A stretch of DNA of 64,000 bases from assembly GCA_013400155.1 (NCBI GenBank), contig VXBM01000668.1:5675-69674 (forward strand), written 5' to 3'. Origin of the DNA: Helopsaltes ochotensis (taxonomy: Eukaryota > Chordata > Aves > Passeriformes > Locustellidae). The position numbers were made by a program, and so were the translations under genes. The stretch's first letter is position 1. Every line of letters starts with the position of its first letter. Positions 1 to 11,149 of this stretch are shown piece after piece. Under the pieces are notes generated by a model. The model saw only the letters and a list, made by a program, of their open reading frames with translations, was not told the origin of the DNA and did not search any database.

Positions 1-261
1 AAGAAATGCAGCTCAGCCAGACTGAGATGTTACCAGTTCGCTGCCCAGGAACGAAAAGGAAGTAGGAAGCAAAGTCAGCTTTATATGTGCACTTCCAAAG
101 ACGTTTCTGAATGGACACAAACCTTGTCAATATCTCAAACACTACGGTGATAGGTGCCTGTCTGCCTGTCTTTATCAAAACAACCCAAGGTCCTGACAGG
201 GAAAAACTCTAAATCTCTCTCTAACAAAAGCCAAACTATATCAAACCATGACACCCCTCCA
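1..261. other. No gene recognised
   Basis: Unique-looking sequence upstream of the CR1 copy; short ORFs on both strands show no family resemblance. Confidence 0.5.
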
Positions 262-1224
262 GGGCAAATATGGGGATCAGAGCTATTTAATATCTTTATT
301 AATGACACAGAGGAGGGGATTGAGTGCACCCTAAGCAAATCTGCAGATTTGCAAATCTGAGTGAGTGCTGTAGTTGACACACCTGAAGGATGGGATGCCA
401 TACAGAGAAACCTGGACCAGATAGAAAAAGGGACCTATGGGAATCTCATGATTTCTAACAAGTGCAAGGTGCTGCACCTGGTCTATTACCTGGTAACCCC
501 TGGTAACAACACAGGCTGGGGGATAAAGGGATGAAGAGCAGCCCTGTGAGAAGGACTTGGGGGTGCTGGTGGGTGAGAGGTTGGACATGACCCAGCCATG
601 GGCACTCCCAGCCCAGAAAGCCAAACGTGTCCTGGGCTGCATCCAGAGCAGCGTGGGCAGCAGGGGAGGGAGGGGATTCTGCCCCTCTGCTCTGCTCTGC
701 TGAGACCCCACCTGGAACCCTGCATCCAGCCCTGGGGTCACAGCACAGGAAGGACATGGAACTATTGGAGTGAGTCCAGAAGAGGCCACAAAGATGATTA
801 AGTGGATGGAAAACCTCTGCTATGAGGAAAGACTGAGAGAATTGGGATTCAGCACAGAAAAGAGAAGGCTTAGAGATGAACTAATTGTGGCCTTCCAGCA
901 CCTGAAGAGAGCCTACAAGGAAGATGGAGAGAGACTTTTTACAAGGGTACTGAGACAGGACAATAGGGAATGGCTTTAAACTGAAAGAGATTACATTTAG
1001 ATTAGAGATTGGAAAGAAATTCTTTACAAGTGGTGACACACTGAAACAGGTTGCCTGCACAAGTTGCGGATGCCTCATCCTAGAAGTGTCTCAAGGTCTG
1101 TTTGGATGGGGCTCTGAGCAACCTGGTCTACTGAAAAGTGTCCGTGCCCATGCTCAGGGAGGTTGAAAATAGATGGTCTTTAAGGTTGATTCCAACCCAA
1201 GTCATTCTATGATTCTATGATTCT
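262..1224 (+). mobile_element. CR1 LINE, 5'-truncated, degraded
   Basis: A nearly 1-kb CR1 fragment ending in the typical short repeat ATTCTATGATTCTATGATTC (1204-1223). The 5' part translates to the end of the CR1 reverse-transcriptase core (LFNIFIND...GIECTLSKSAD), where the FADD active-site motif is damaged. Later segments such as EERLRELGFSTEKRRLRDEL are the usual CR1 ORF2 C-terminus. Several small indels break the frame, so it is inactive. Confidence 0.9.
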
Positions 1225-3107
1225 CACTCTCTTTCTTCCTTTCAATAAACTCATGTTTCATAATCCAGATTTTTAAAAGGGAAAAAGTTAGGTCATTGGG
1301 CACCAGATGAACATTTTCTATTTCAGTCTGACATTCTTTTAATGTGACCACTAAAATTTAAAAGCAGTTATTGCTGCTGCAATGAAGAACTGGTGGAAAG
1401 CTTCCTGTATGTTCTACGCATGACCCTCAGCTGAAGTTAAGATACATGTTTCTGTTAAAGGAAGTGGAGAAATTGCTTTTCTCAGCCTCAGCTGCTGAAA
1501 ATAACTCATTGCTTTTTTCAAAATGCAGTGCATGTGTTTTCTCTGCCTGGGAGAAGGAAAGACCATACCACAGGGGAGATCAGGTTTCCTCTTCAAGTGG
1601 ATATTCTCGAAACCTTTACTTAAAAAGAAAAACAAACAAAAGAAAACCTGGTGTTCGACTCTTACCTTGTGACTCCAGAAGCTGAGACATTGGCTCACAT
1701 CTTGTAGCAGTACTGAGCTGGATTATGAGCTCCTCATCCATCAGCCCAGAAACAGTCAGTACCACTTCCCATTTCACACAAATGTTTCAGATTTTCATTA
1801 AGGTTTGGGCCAGGAAGGTTCTATCTGTCAGGAAAGCACAAGGAGGCATATTACTTGTGGGCAGTACAATGAATGCCTAGGCTTCAGAGGGCCATGGCTC
1901 CTGTCCTTGCCATGCCGCTGTGGCTGTGTCTGCCATGGAAATCACCTGTCTTGCAGCAGTTCTCAAGTCCAGCACATGCACATTCAGGGCATTTTGATGA
2001 CTTGGAGCATATTATGTTTGCCTTTTACAGGGATTGCTTCACCTGAAGTATGTCCAAGCACTGTCAAGGGTGACAGCACAGAGGGCTCATCATGGCTGAG
2101 CTGCCTCCACATACATGCCACTGTCACCACCTCAGGCTGCTTCCCTGTCTTCCGTGAGGGCTGCAGCTGGTTATCGCTCAGGTAACACAAGGGCTTGAAG
2201 GAAAACATATCTGCCTCTCTGGGAGAGAGAGCTTAGTTGCAGGAAACACCAGTCCTTCCTTCTCTTTAGCGGAACATAGAAAATATATTGACTTACCCTT
2301 TTTTTTTTTCCATTTATGTATGTGAAAATATGAGTAATTTATCTTTATATTAAATCAAGTGAGTCTAGTTTAAAAAACTACAGCTGATGTTTGAAGAGAA
2401 AAAGGAGCCCTGAGCCAGTGGAAATCCTTAACTATGCACAGGGGAAAGGGGTGTTTTGAAAAGGTGAAGTGAGGTTGGGAGAGCAGTCACTTCCAAAAGC
2501 ACAGAGAGAATAATTTCCTCATTTGGGATCACTTATTTGTCTGTTCAGAGCGGAGAACTGGAAGGCAAAAGGAAGGGCAGAAAAGTTTAATTTTCCTCTT
2601 CTAATCTATGAATGTAAGCAAAATGTAAAATGAGATTTATTACTGTTAAAATCTTGAAGGTCATTTTGACTAGGAGCTAAATTCAAACAACTTGGCTAAG
2701 GATCCTATTACTTTTGTTTAATAAATCACTTAGTTTTAAATGTTGGACATGTTTTGATAAACTTTCCCTTTTGCATAATTCATTTTAAGAAAATACGAAA
2801 GTCAAAACAAGAAATTAGGTACCATTCTTCACACATACAAAAACTCAGTTAAAATGCTGTGTGAAGGCTAACTAAATCCTAGTTCTCTTCCAGGAGTTTA
2901 ATCAAGCTTACAATAACAACTAACTAGGAAAAGGAAATGGGTCTTCATCAGCCTCCAGAATCATAGAGAAAGTAGAAGTTTTTAATCTGAATAAACATGT
3001 TAAATCTTGCAAATGAGTGAAGAATAGATGTGGGTCCTGAGTATATAGTTCAGCCAGAAGATATGCTGGATTTTATCTGCAAATCAGAATCTGACTTTCT
3101 TTCAGAN

Positions 3108-3138
<31 letters not shown>

Positions 3139-3921
3139 AAAGCCCACACACAGCAAAATGTAAGCAATAATTTAAACTCAAGCTCACTGCTTTTTGATTT
3201 AATTCATGATTAAACATGATGCTTTAAATCATCATGATAAATTAATTTCCCCTCTTAGCAGGACTCTCCTTGTTAAACTGACAAATCTAAATTCTCTGTC
3301 AGCTAAAAGGCTCAGCTATTAGTCAACACACATTCCCTTGATGAAGGGGGGCAGGGCGGAGTCTAATCCTGCTTTCCCATCCCCCTTCTTTCCATTTAAT
3401 TGCACCTTCTTCTATTGTTCTGTTATTATCACAGATTCATACCTTCTTTGTCATAAGGAGTGCCACCTGCAGTTAAAATCATGGTAAGCAGCATAGAGAT
3501 TGCCCAGAGCATGCGGTAAAGATGTTTATCAAGCAAATGCAGATGAAGGTGATATTTCCCCTGGTTTTCTTTTAGGGTCTGTGTCCATGTGAAACATCCT
3601 CCCCCTCAGCCTTGCTTTTCAGGTCTCTGTTTCATGGTGCTCAGACCAAGCACAATCCAATATATTTTTCCAGATAGACTTGTGGCAGGAGCTTCCCTGT
3701 GCAGCGTCGTTCCTTCCAGAGTTATCCAGCAGGTCCCTCCTGTAGCAGGAGAGAACTACTGCCTCTCAGCTCATGTCATCACCACTTTGCACACCCCTGG
3801 TTTGAGCAAAGGCTGTCACTTCCTTGTGAGCTGGGGAGAAAGCAGACTTGCTTTCTCCAATACCCACTTCAGCAGTCAAGCATATCTTGACCCTCTCTGC
3901 CTGATTTTGAGCACCCACAAC
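1225..3921. other. Intergenic, no gene recognised
   Basis: AT-rich non-coding DNA with short frames (up to about 141 codons near the right edge) that show no domain, splice context or family resemblance. It holds a poly(A) tract with one unresolved base at 3107-3136. Confidence 0.5.
3107..3136 (+). repeat. Poly(A) tract with one unresolved base
   Basis: One N (3107) followed by 29 A. The N most likely marks a length-uncertain homopolymer in the assembly. No retroposed gene body is recognisable upstream. Confidence 0.9.
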
Positions 3922-4204
3922 TGTCGAGATGTGACACGGAATGAACGACACTCACACGCTGAGATGTCCAAGGCAAAAGAAGGGAAGTTTATTTACAGAC
4001 TTCGATATTTATAGAATTTCAAAAGTGACCATGGATTGGAGGATGAAATTGCCACCTCTCCAACCACACTGGTCAAAACAACAGTCCATCAATTCTCTCC
4101 TCCTCCAAAAAGGAATGAAAAACAATTATTACCTACATGAAAGTACATGAGAAATTCCATTACAAAAATGTAAACATCAGAAGGCTCAGAAAAACAAGGC
4201 AACA
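3922..4204 (-). mobile_element. Solo LTR, ERVK-like, with 6-bp target duplication
   Basis: A 283-bp unit beginning TGTCGAGATG and ending GGCAACA on the plus strand (TG...CA termini). It is flanked on both sides by CACAAC (3916-3921 and 4205-4210), a 6-bp duplication as made by ERVK-type integrases. Read on the minus strand it has an A/T-rich promoter box (TATAAATA near 4010), an AATAAA (near 3990) and a U5-like end. No internal retroviral sequence is attached, so it is a solo LTR left by recombination. A second, older relative lies at 10928-11149. Confidence 0.75.
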
Positions 4205-6579
4205 CACAACACCTGGGCACAGTCAGTCAGCTTATAGTACAGCACAATCCAATTATCCGGGGACCCAGGCCCAGCTGCCTGGCAGCAACAAAACCTGCCT
4301 CTCTGTGGAAGTGGAAATGGCTGCAGAGGCACTCCCATGCCCATACACTGTCTATGTCTCTAGGCATGTTGCCAAACCAGAAGGAATTTATCTTAATGCA
4401 ATATTGCCCTGGGTCTTGAGGGGCCATTGCAGGAAATCCCTCCCCTCTGCAACCCTGTTTATTTTAATACAGTGCTCTCCAGAGAAGATGCACACACTTC
4501 ACAGTGTGCTTTAGTCATCTTAGGTAATTCTTTTGAATGATTTTATATATACCAGTCAGAAACTAAATGAGGACAGAAATGGCAGATTTTTTACTAAAAC
4601 ACTTTTTCCTGTAATAATCGCTAATGGTTCATTTGTTAGTTGTGTTTTATCATGCAGCTTCTGGAATTTCCTTTTATTTGCCAAGAGTCCATTATATTAG
4701 GGTTTTCCTGCTTTTAGGTAACAATTAAGAAAAACTATATGAAGAATCCTTGGTACATCACAGGCTTCTTCATCACACATATGGCGGCAGACACGGTGGT
4801 ACAGCAGAAGGTGATTGCCAGTGAGAACTGTGCAGGTGACAGTGGCAGACAAGCAGCTTCCAGACTCAGTGACTGAATTGATTGTGGGAAGGCAAAACCA
4901 ACAGTTTTGTCACCAACCAGGACACCATGCAAAACCAGAAGTCCCTGCAGATGTCAAGAAAGATGGGCCAGAATTTACTAATTTAATGGCATAATTCTAC
5001 CTGCTTCTGTAGGGTAGTGCTTTAACTGCAAATTAAACTTTGGAAATGCTGAATAAGGGTCAGTCACTTTTCAGTTTGATCCTGGGTGGAATACTAATCT
5101 GAATATGAGAACATTAATAATGACCTGTGGGTTCTACTTGTGAGAAGAAAAGTCACACAACATTAAATGCTTGCAAAACAGCACTTACCCATTTTCTTAA
5201 TTTGTGTAAATAAACTGTATTATTATTATATACAGATTGATGCTGATTTAGTATTCCTAAGTAAAACTACTGATGGGGCATTATTAAAATGATCAATAAA
5301 CTGCAGATAACTACTGCTCTGGAGTGAGCCCAGATGTTTGGAAATATGGCCTCTCACAATGGGATGTGTTACTGTGTTGTATAGATTTAATGTTTTCATT
5401 TTCCTCCTTTTGTGCTTCCTGGCTGTCATTGTTTCTCAGCTTGCTTATCATGCTTGCATACCAAAGAACCTGCAGTGGACTGAAAGGGAATATTTCCATT
5501 AGTTGCTATCTCTTGGAGGATAATGCTTTTTACGATGGTAAGGGGAGGGCCAAATTCATAGGATTGTGCATTCCACAAGTGCTGTTGAACTTAGTCCTCT
5601 GTTGTGTTAGGCTATGCAGAGCAGGTGTAAATCACAGAGAGGACTTATCTGTGACTGCCTATGCCACATGCCCTCAAAAAACTTTCTGGAACAGCCTAAG
5701 GGTCGTGTGGGCTATTTACATAGTCACAAAGTACTGTCCTGGATCCAAGAGATATAGCAGCATCAGGTGATGACAAAAGCAGATCACACTTCATTCTACA
5801 GAGCAGAAAGAGCATCAGTATCACTCCACAAATCTGTCCTGAAGGGAGAACTGTCTTTTGAACCCAGTCTAAAGTCTGGTGTTAGGTCTCACTGTGTTGT
5901 GCCAGTGGCATCCACATCAATGGAAGGCTCATGCCATAGAAGTTTTCTCATGACTGTGGTCAGTTACAGGAGTGGTGTTGTGGAATGGTAAAATTCTTCA
6001 CATCTGTCTTTTAAAATAATATTTAAATAACACACAGTTTGGTATGAATTTGTAAATAAACCATGAAATGGTCCATGAGCTAACAATTCATGCTTTTTTG
6101 AATCTAATACAATGGCAGATTTTGCCTTTGTTGTACAAAGGGGATTGTGAAGAGACAACAGTCCATTAATGCAGCATACTAAAAGCCACTCGGTCGTGCT
6201 CACATTTGCCTGAGCTTGCTTCTTCTAGAAATCTGAACAGTTAACTCACTTCTTGTCTTCACAGTATTTGGGCACATCATTCTCATGACTACATGTCACG
6301 GGAAAATAAATAGTGTTTTGAGTACCTCCTTAAAACTTACTAGAGAACACTTGTGTTTTATGCAAGCAATCATGAAGGATTCCCCGGGCTGACAGGGCAG
6401 GAACCACAACTGACTATGGCAGACGTTTCTCATACGAAGGACCATGCATTTTAATTTTCCTGCCCAAGATCTCATCTGAGATACCACCCGAGCAAGGGCT
6501 GCTTCCTCTCTCTCTACAGGTGAAAAAGACGCAGAGCTCATACATCGCTTTAAGAGGGGTTCTCTCTGTTCCGGAAGAA
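4205..6579. other. Intergenic, no gene recognised
   Basis: No exon, repeat family or RNA gene could be supported. The 148-codon frame at 5324-5770 has low-complexity, intron-like composition and no recognisable domain. Confidence 0.5.
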
Positions 6580-6840
6580 TGAGAGGTGCCGAAGTGGCCA
6601 ACAGCACCAAGAGGAAGAACCGCGGGGCACGTGGCAGCAGCGGGACTGAGGTGTCCTGCGGAGGGACAGTGCCTGCCCTGCAGTGGCACCTGGTGGCCCC
6701 GCAGGACACCTACACCTGCGGCGCAGGCACTCCGCGCCAGCAGCACGGGTGGGAGCGCTCCTCACCCGCGGGGATTTGCCAGGATATTTTTTGCTGCTCG
6801 GGTAGCCGGGGGTAGGCAGGGCGGGGGGTAGAGGGGGATG
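6580..6840. promoter_or_regulatory. Short GC-rich, CpG-containing patch of unknown role
   Basis: About 260 bp that is strongly GC-rich compared with AT-rich flanks, with several CpG dinucleotides (for example CCGCGG near 6620 and CTCCGCGCC near 6730). It could be a small CpG-island promoter, perhaps for a non-coding RNA, or GC-rich repeat remains. No exon or splice structure can be assigned. Confidence 0.3.
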
Positions 6841-9074
6841 GGTGATGTTAAATATTGATATTGATTCTGAGGATGCGGTTGGCTGAGGCATCATGGATGT
6901 GAATTCAGGCTAATCGACACAGGATGTATTGACCGTGAAATGCATCCGCAGGGCTGAGTCAGTCCCATCATCTCTCAAGGTTATCTTGCCCCGTCTGCTA
7001 CTGCATGTCTGGGACAACTTTATGGTCAGTCCTGCTGCTGACTGGGATGTTGATGCACAGTACAGAATTTTGGTACCCACAGTTGTCCTTGGTACCTGTG
7101 GCAGACCAAAGGACAGACCCCTCTCATCACCCCAGATTAGGCAATCTCCAGCCATCCACCCCTGATTATCCTTCATGCACCACTGTTGCCATCCAGCCCA
7201 TGTCAGGGCAGACTTAGGGCTTCCTCTGAGGGTAGCAGGATGTATCAGGGGACAATGTGAAGGTGAAATATAGTGTTTGATCCCCTTACAGAACAAGTCA
7301 ATTTCTCAAAACTGGACTTTTGAAGTAGCAGAGTATTCAGATAATTCCAAGTGTTGAATTAGTTAGCCTCTTTTCAAAAGACACCCCTAGCAAACGATGC
7401 TCCAGCAAGACAGCTGTCTGAGTCTGCAAAGAACCTGGAAAGCTGCTGACAAGGATAATATCCTCTGGCATCTTAGCAGTACATTTGGTCATGGGCAGAG
7501 AAAAAGCCATCAGAAAGCTGAGCACTTCCATAGAAAAGAGAAACATCTCTCTAATGGCTTTTACCCAGAGTACAGGTAGGAGAACTTCCATTGAGCAGCT
7601 TGTGAAAAGGTAGAGCAGGCACAGTACAGCCCCTGGCTGCTCTCTGTTGATGCCAGAGTGCACTTCAAAGGCGAAATACAGCCTAGAAGGCTGAAGAGAA
7701 AAGGAGTCACACACACCTTAGTCTGGCTTTAGAGAGCTGTATATGACTCTCCACAAGTAGAAACATTTCTATAGCCTTGCAGCTTTCTCTAGCACCCAAA
7801 TCACTACTGCTGCTGCTCCTGTAGTGCTCACCAGCACCTCCTGAGTTGGTTTCTGCCCAAGAAAACGAATCTTTTGCTCTAGAGCTCTATGTCAGGTTGG
7901 AGGCAAGTCTTTAGGACAGGTGGGAAAGAGAATCCTGGAACTGCTGCAGCATGTGGTCACAGATACACCCCAGTAATCCCACTTGATAACACTGGGTGGC
8001 TCTGTAGTCAGCACCATTCTCTCACAAAGCCACCCAGTATTTGCATTATCTACAGTCTTCTGTGTCCTGGAGCTCTCACCAGCTGTGAGCTCCCACTCAC
8101 TGTGGGCTGGTGTTTCAAGCTTTAAGCCTTTACCGTGGATTTACATTTATACTATTCTGATGACGTACAGCAACTCCTGAGTAGGATTGCACTACATTAC
8201 ACTTAGTATAAGCCCCTTTGCAATGCCCTAGCAGTGTAAAGAGGATTCAGCAACTCATGTTTCCTTCATGGCTGGCTCTCCATCACCAGGTTATTGGACA
8301 AATTTGCTTTTGGATGAAGCTTTAATCAGTTTTGACTAGCAATCCTAGAACAGATGACACAACCCAGGTCACAACAGCAGAACCGAATTTTGTATTTTTG
8401 TGAATAAAGTAACACTATGTCCAGAGATGGGGAGAGTGTGTATACAGTCTCCCACTCAGTGTGGGGATGGATGGGGTAGCAGAAATTTCCACCATGCCTG
8501 AGAGTTTTGAGAGCAGCAGCAGGAAAAGGCCAATCATTCTCTTAAAAAAGGAGTCTTAAAAACCCAATAACAGCAAATCATGTAGACATCATCTTCCATC
8601 ATCTCTGATCTGGGCAAGCTTCAAAAAGATGAGTTTTTGTTCTCAAGTGCTTGCATATATTTGCTTTTTTCACACCCTAAAATTACATTTAGGTCATTTA
8701 TATGAAGGCATTTCCTATCCACAAGTAGAGCTCTGTTGGACACATTGGTCTTCTGCAAGAGGCGAGGAGGGGCCAGGAGTGGGGGCTATCAATTAAAATG
8801 TTCCACAGGAATGAGGCAGAAACTCAGTTTTCTTTGGCCCTGTTCTGGTTGCCCCAGGTGATCTTTCAAGCCTTTTCTTCCTATGAAAGAGTGGAGCCCA
8901 GCGACCAAGAAGCACTACCAAGAATGGGGTGGAACCCTCCCTCAGTGACAATGGTCCCAGCAAAGCTGGTCTTGCACACCTGTTCCCCATGCCTCAATGC
9001 CTCAAGAGTCTGGGACCAGATTCTCTGTGGCAGAGATTAATCTGAAAACGGAGCAAGGCTGTTCAACCAAATTA
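6841..9074. other. Intergenic, no gene recognised
   Basis: Ordinary non-coding composition with frames under 130 codons and no family resemblance. Confidence 0.5.
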
Positions 9075-9325
9075 AGGTCTGAAGACAGCCTCAAGCTGTA
9101 CCAGAGGAGGTTCAGGCTGGAGATTAGGAGGCATTTCATCATAGGAAGGGTGAAGGGTGAATAGACATTAGACTGGGCTGCCCGGGGAGGTGGTGCAATC
9201 ATCAGGGTTTAAGGAAAGACTGGATGTGGCACTTGGTGCCATGGTGTGGTTGACATAGTGGTGTTCATAGGTCAGACATTATGAACTCAGAGATCCTTCT
9301 CCACTTATTGGTTCTGTGATTCTGT
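9075..9325 (+). mobile_element. CR1 LINE 3' end
   Basis: CR1 3'-UTR landmarks in order: AGGAGGTTCAGGCTGGAGAT, GGGCTGCCCGGGGAGGTGGT, AAGGAAAGACTGGATGTGGC and a terminal TTCTGTGATTCTGT. Only the last ~250 bp are present, typical of 5' truncation. Confidence 0.88.
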
Positions 9326-10927
9326 AAAAGTGCAGTCCCTCTGTCACACTATCCTCTGAGTCACTCAAAAACAACAGCGACAGTCAAGATGTCCCTGTGG
9401 CTGCTGCCTACTGCCTGGATTCCTGGTCACATTTTGACTGTGGGCTTTTAGTGATCAGGCAAGACAGTCCAATTCTGACCTCTCAGACAGGAGAAAATTT
9501 TTTCTTTAATACTAAGATTAAATATTTTGGGGCAATGAAGAGTCCCAGAGTCTAAATCTAATTCCATTATTACTGAGTTTTTGTGTGTACTGCGCTCACC
9601 CCCAGAATTAATCATCTTGAGTTTCTGTGGTCTTTGTACAAAACACATGGCATGGAGAGAAAGGATGTACTTTTGCTGACTCTGGGAAAATGGTAAACAA
9701 CCAAATGTCAGGAACAGGGAGTAATAGCTTCAAATGCAAAGAACTGTCAGCAGCACATTTTAGTGCATTAATAATTTACATTCCAGAGAAAGTTTAATTT
9801 ATGCAAAGTGAGAGTTTTGTGGTATAGTTACTAAAGGCACGTGATTCTGGGGATAACAAATCTATAGTGAGCCTGTGACTGCCAGGACTCTTGGTTCCGT
9901 CACAGTTTTTGCATACAGTATGCACAGTGTCTTTCTCAACACCAATGTCTCTTAGTGAGTCCAGTCTCTTCCATTAAAAAAAAGGCCTCTGAGGCCTACC
10001 CAGGCTAAAGAAATACCCAGAATGCCACAATGTACACAGCAAAATATTTAGAAATGTTGCCAACAAAAGGGAAAAAACATACCATTACCTTCCAAGCCTT
10101 ATGACTCTGAATCAGTAATAACTGATGCAATGTCTCGCCAGCTGCTGCATCTCAAGCTGCTTCAGATCCAGCCCTGCTCAAAGGACTCCTACAGCCAGTA
10201 TCCACTGGAGGCCTGAGGACACTCCACCATCCAGCAGACACCTGCTAGTGGGCCAGAAGGAGATGGCTTCTCTGCTGACAACATACAACATTGAAAGGAG
10301 ACTGACAAAGCTCCCAAGCGGTCCTGGAGCATGAAACAAAACCCATCAAACATAAATGGCTTTCCTTAGGCTTCCCCAAACATGCTGTATGCAACATGTT
10401 TCAGTCCTCTGAGCCTACTGCCCCCCTCACTCCTCCCAGGCCAGGGAGCCTTGCAAACATATTTCTGCATACCCAAGAGACACAGAGACCAGAAAGGGGA
10501 TCTGTTCTCTGTTGAAGACCATCAGAAAGGAACATGCAGCCTCTTCCCAGACTCTTGCCCCGCACCTGGGCTGAAGGATAAAACTTCTGGCCAAGTCTCT
10601 TTTGATTGTACTTTTCCCAGACTCTCACCTCACTCCAGGTTCAGAATGGAGAGCAAATGAAGTTGAAGGAAAAGGTAACTAACTCGGTGTGTGTGTTTAG
10701 TTTTGGTATGGACCTGGGAAAGCAAAATGAACTGAGTTTCATGGACTTAATGGTGCCCCAATTTAATGTTTCAGGGCAAAATCCTGGATTTAAGAAGACT
10801 GGTGATGTTACCCTGACTTTTGCAGCCTTTCTGATGTGTTTCTCAGTTTCTAAAGTGGAGTCAGAATTCTCAATGTTGTGCATTGTTCTTGCTTCTTTCT
10901 CACACTGGTGCTATTGATAGATAGGGA
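9326..10927. other. Intergenic, no gene recognised
   Basis: No exon or repeat identified with confidence; includes a short TG run near 10687. Confidence 0.5.
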
Positions 10928-11149
10928 TGTTTGAGGAAATTCTTGTAAACATCACATACTTTTTGGGTGAAGAAACATTTGATTGACTGTCAGTTTGGCC
11001 AGTGAGATTGGAGAGGTGGCAACACTCTCACCCAATCCCTGGCATGGATCTGAAAACTATATAAGAGAGAACAATAAAGTTCAGCCTCTTTTCTGCTCCT
11101 TTCCTTCAATAGAGTGTCTGGGCCGTTTGTGCTGTGCTAAACAGTGACA
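10928..11149 (+). mobile_element. Probable LTR related to the one at 3922-4204
   Basis: Shares with the minus-strand reading of the 3922-4204 LTR the blocks GACTGT, TTTGGCCAGTG and ATTGGAGAGGTGGCAA, a CCAATCC(C/A)TGG block, then TATATAAG (11059) and an AATAAA (11073) in the same order. Termini TG...CA are approximate and no target duplication was found, so the true 5' edge may lie further left. Confidence 0.5.
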
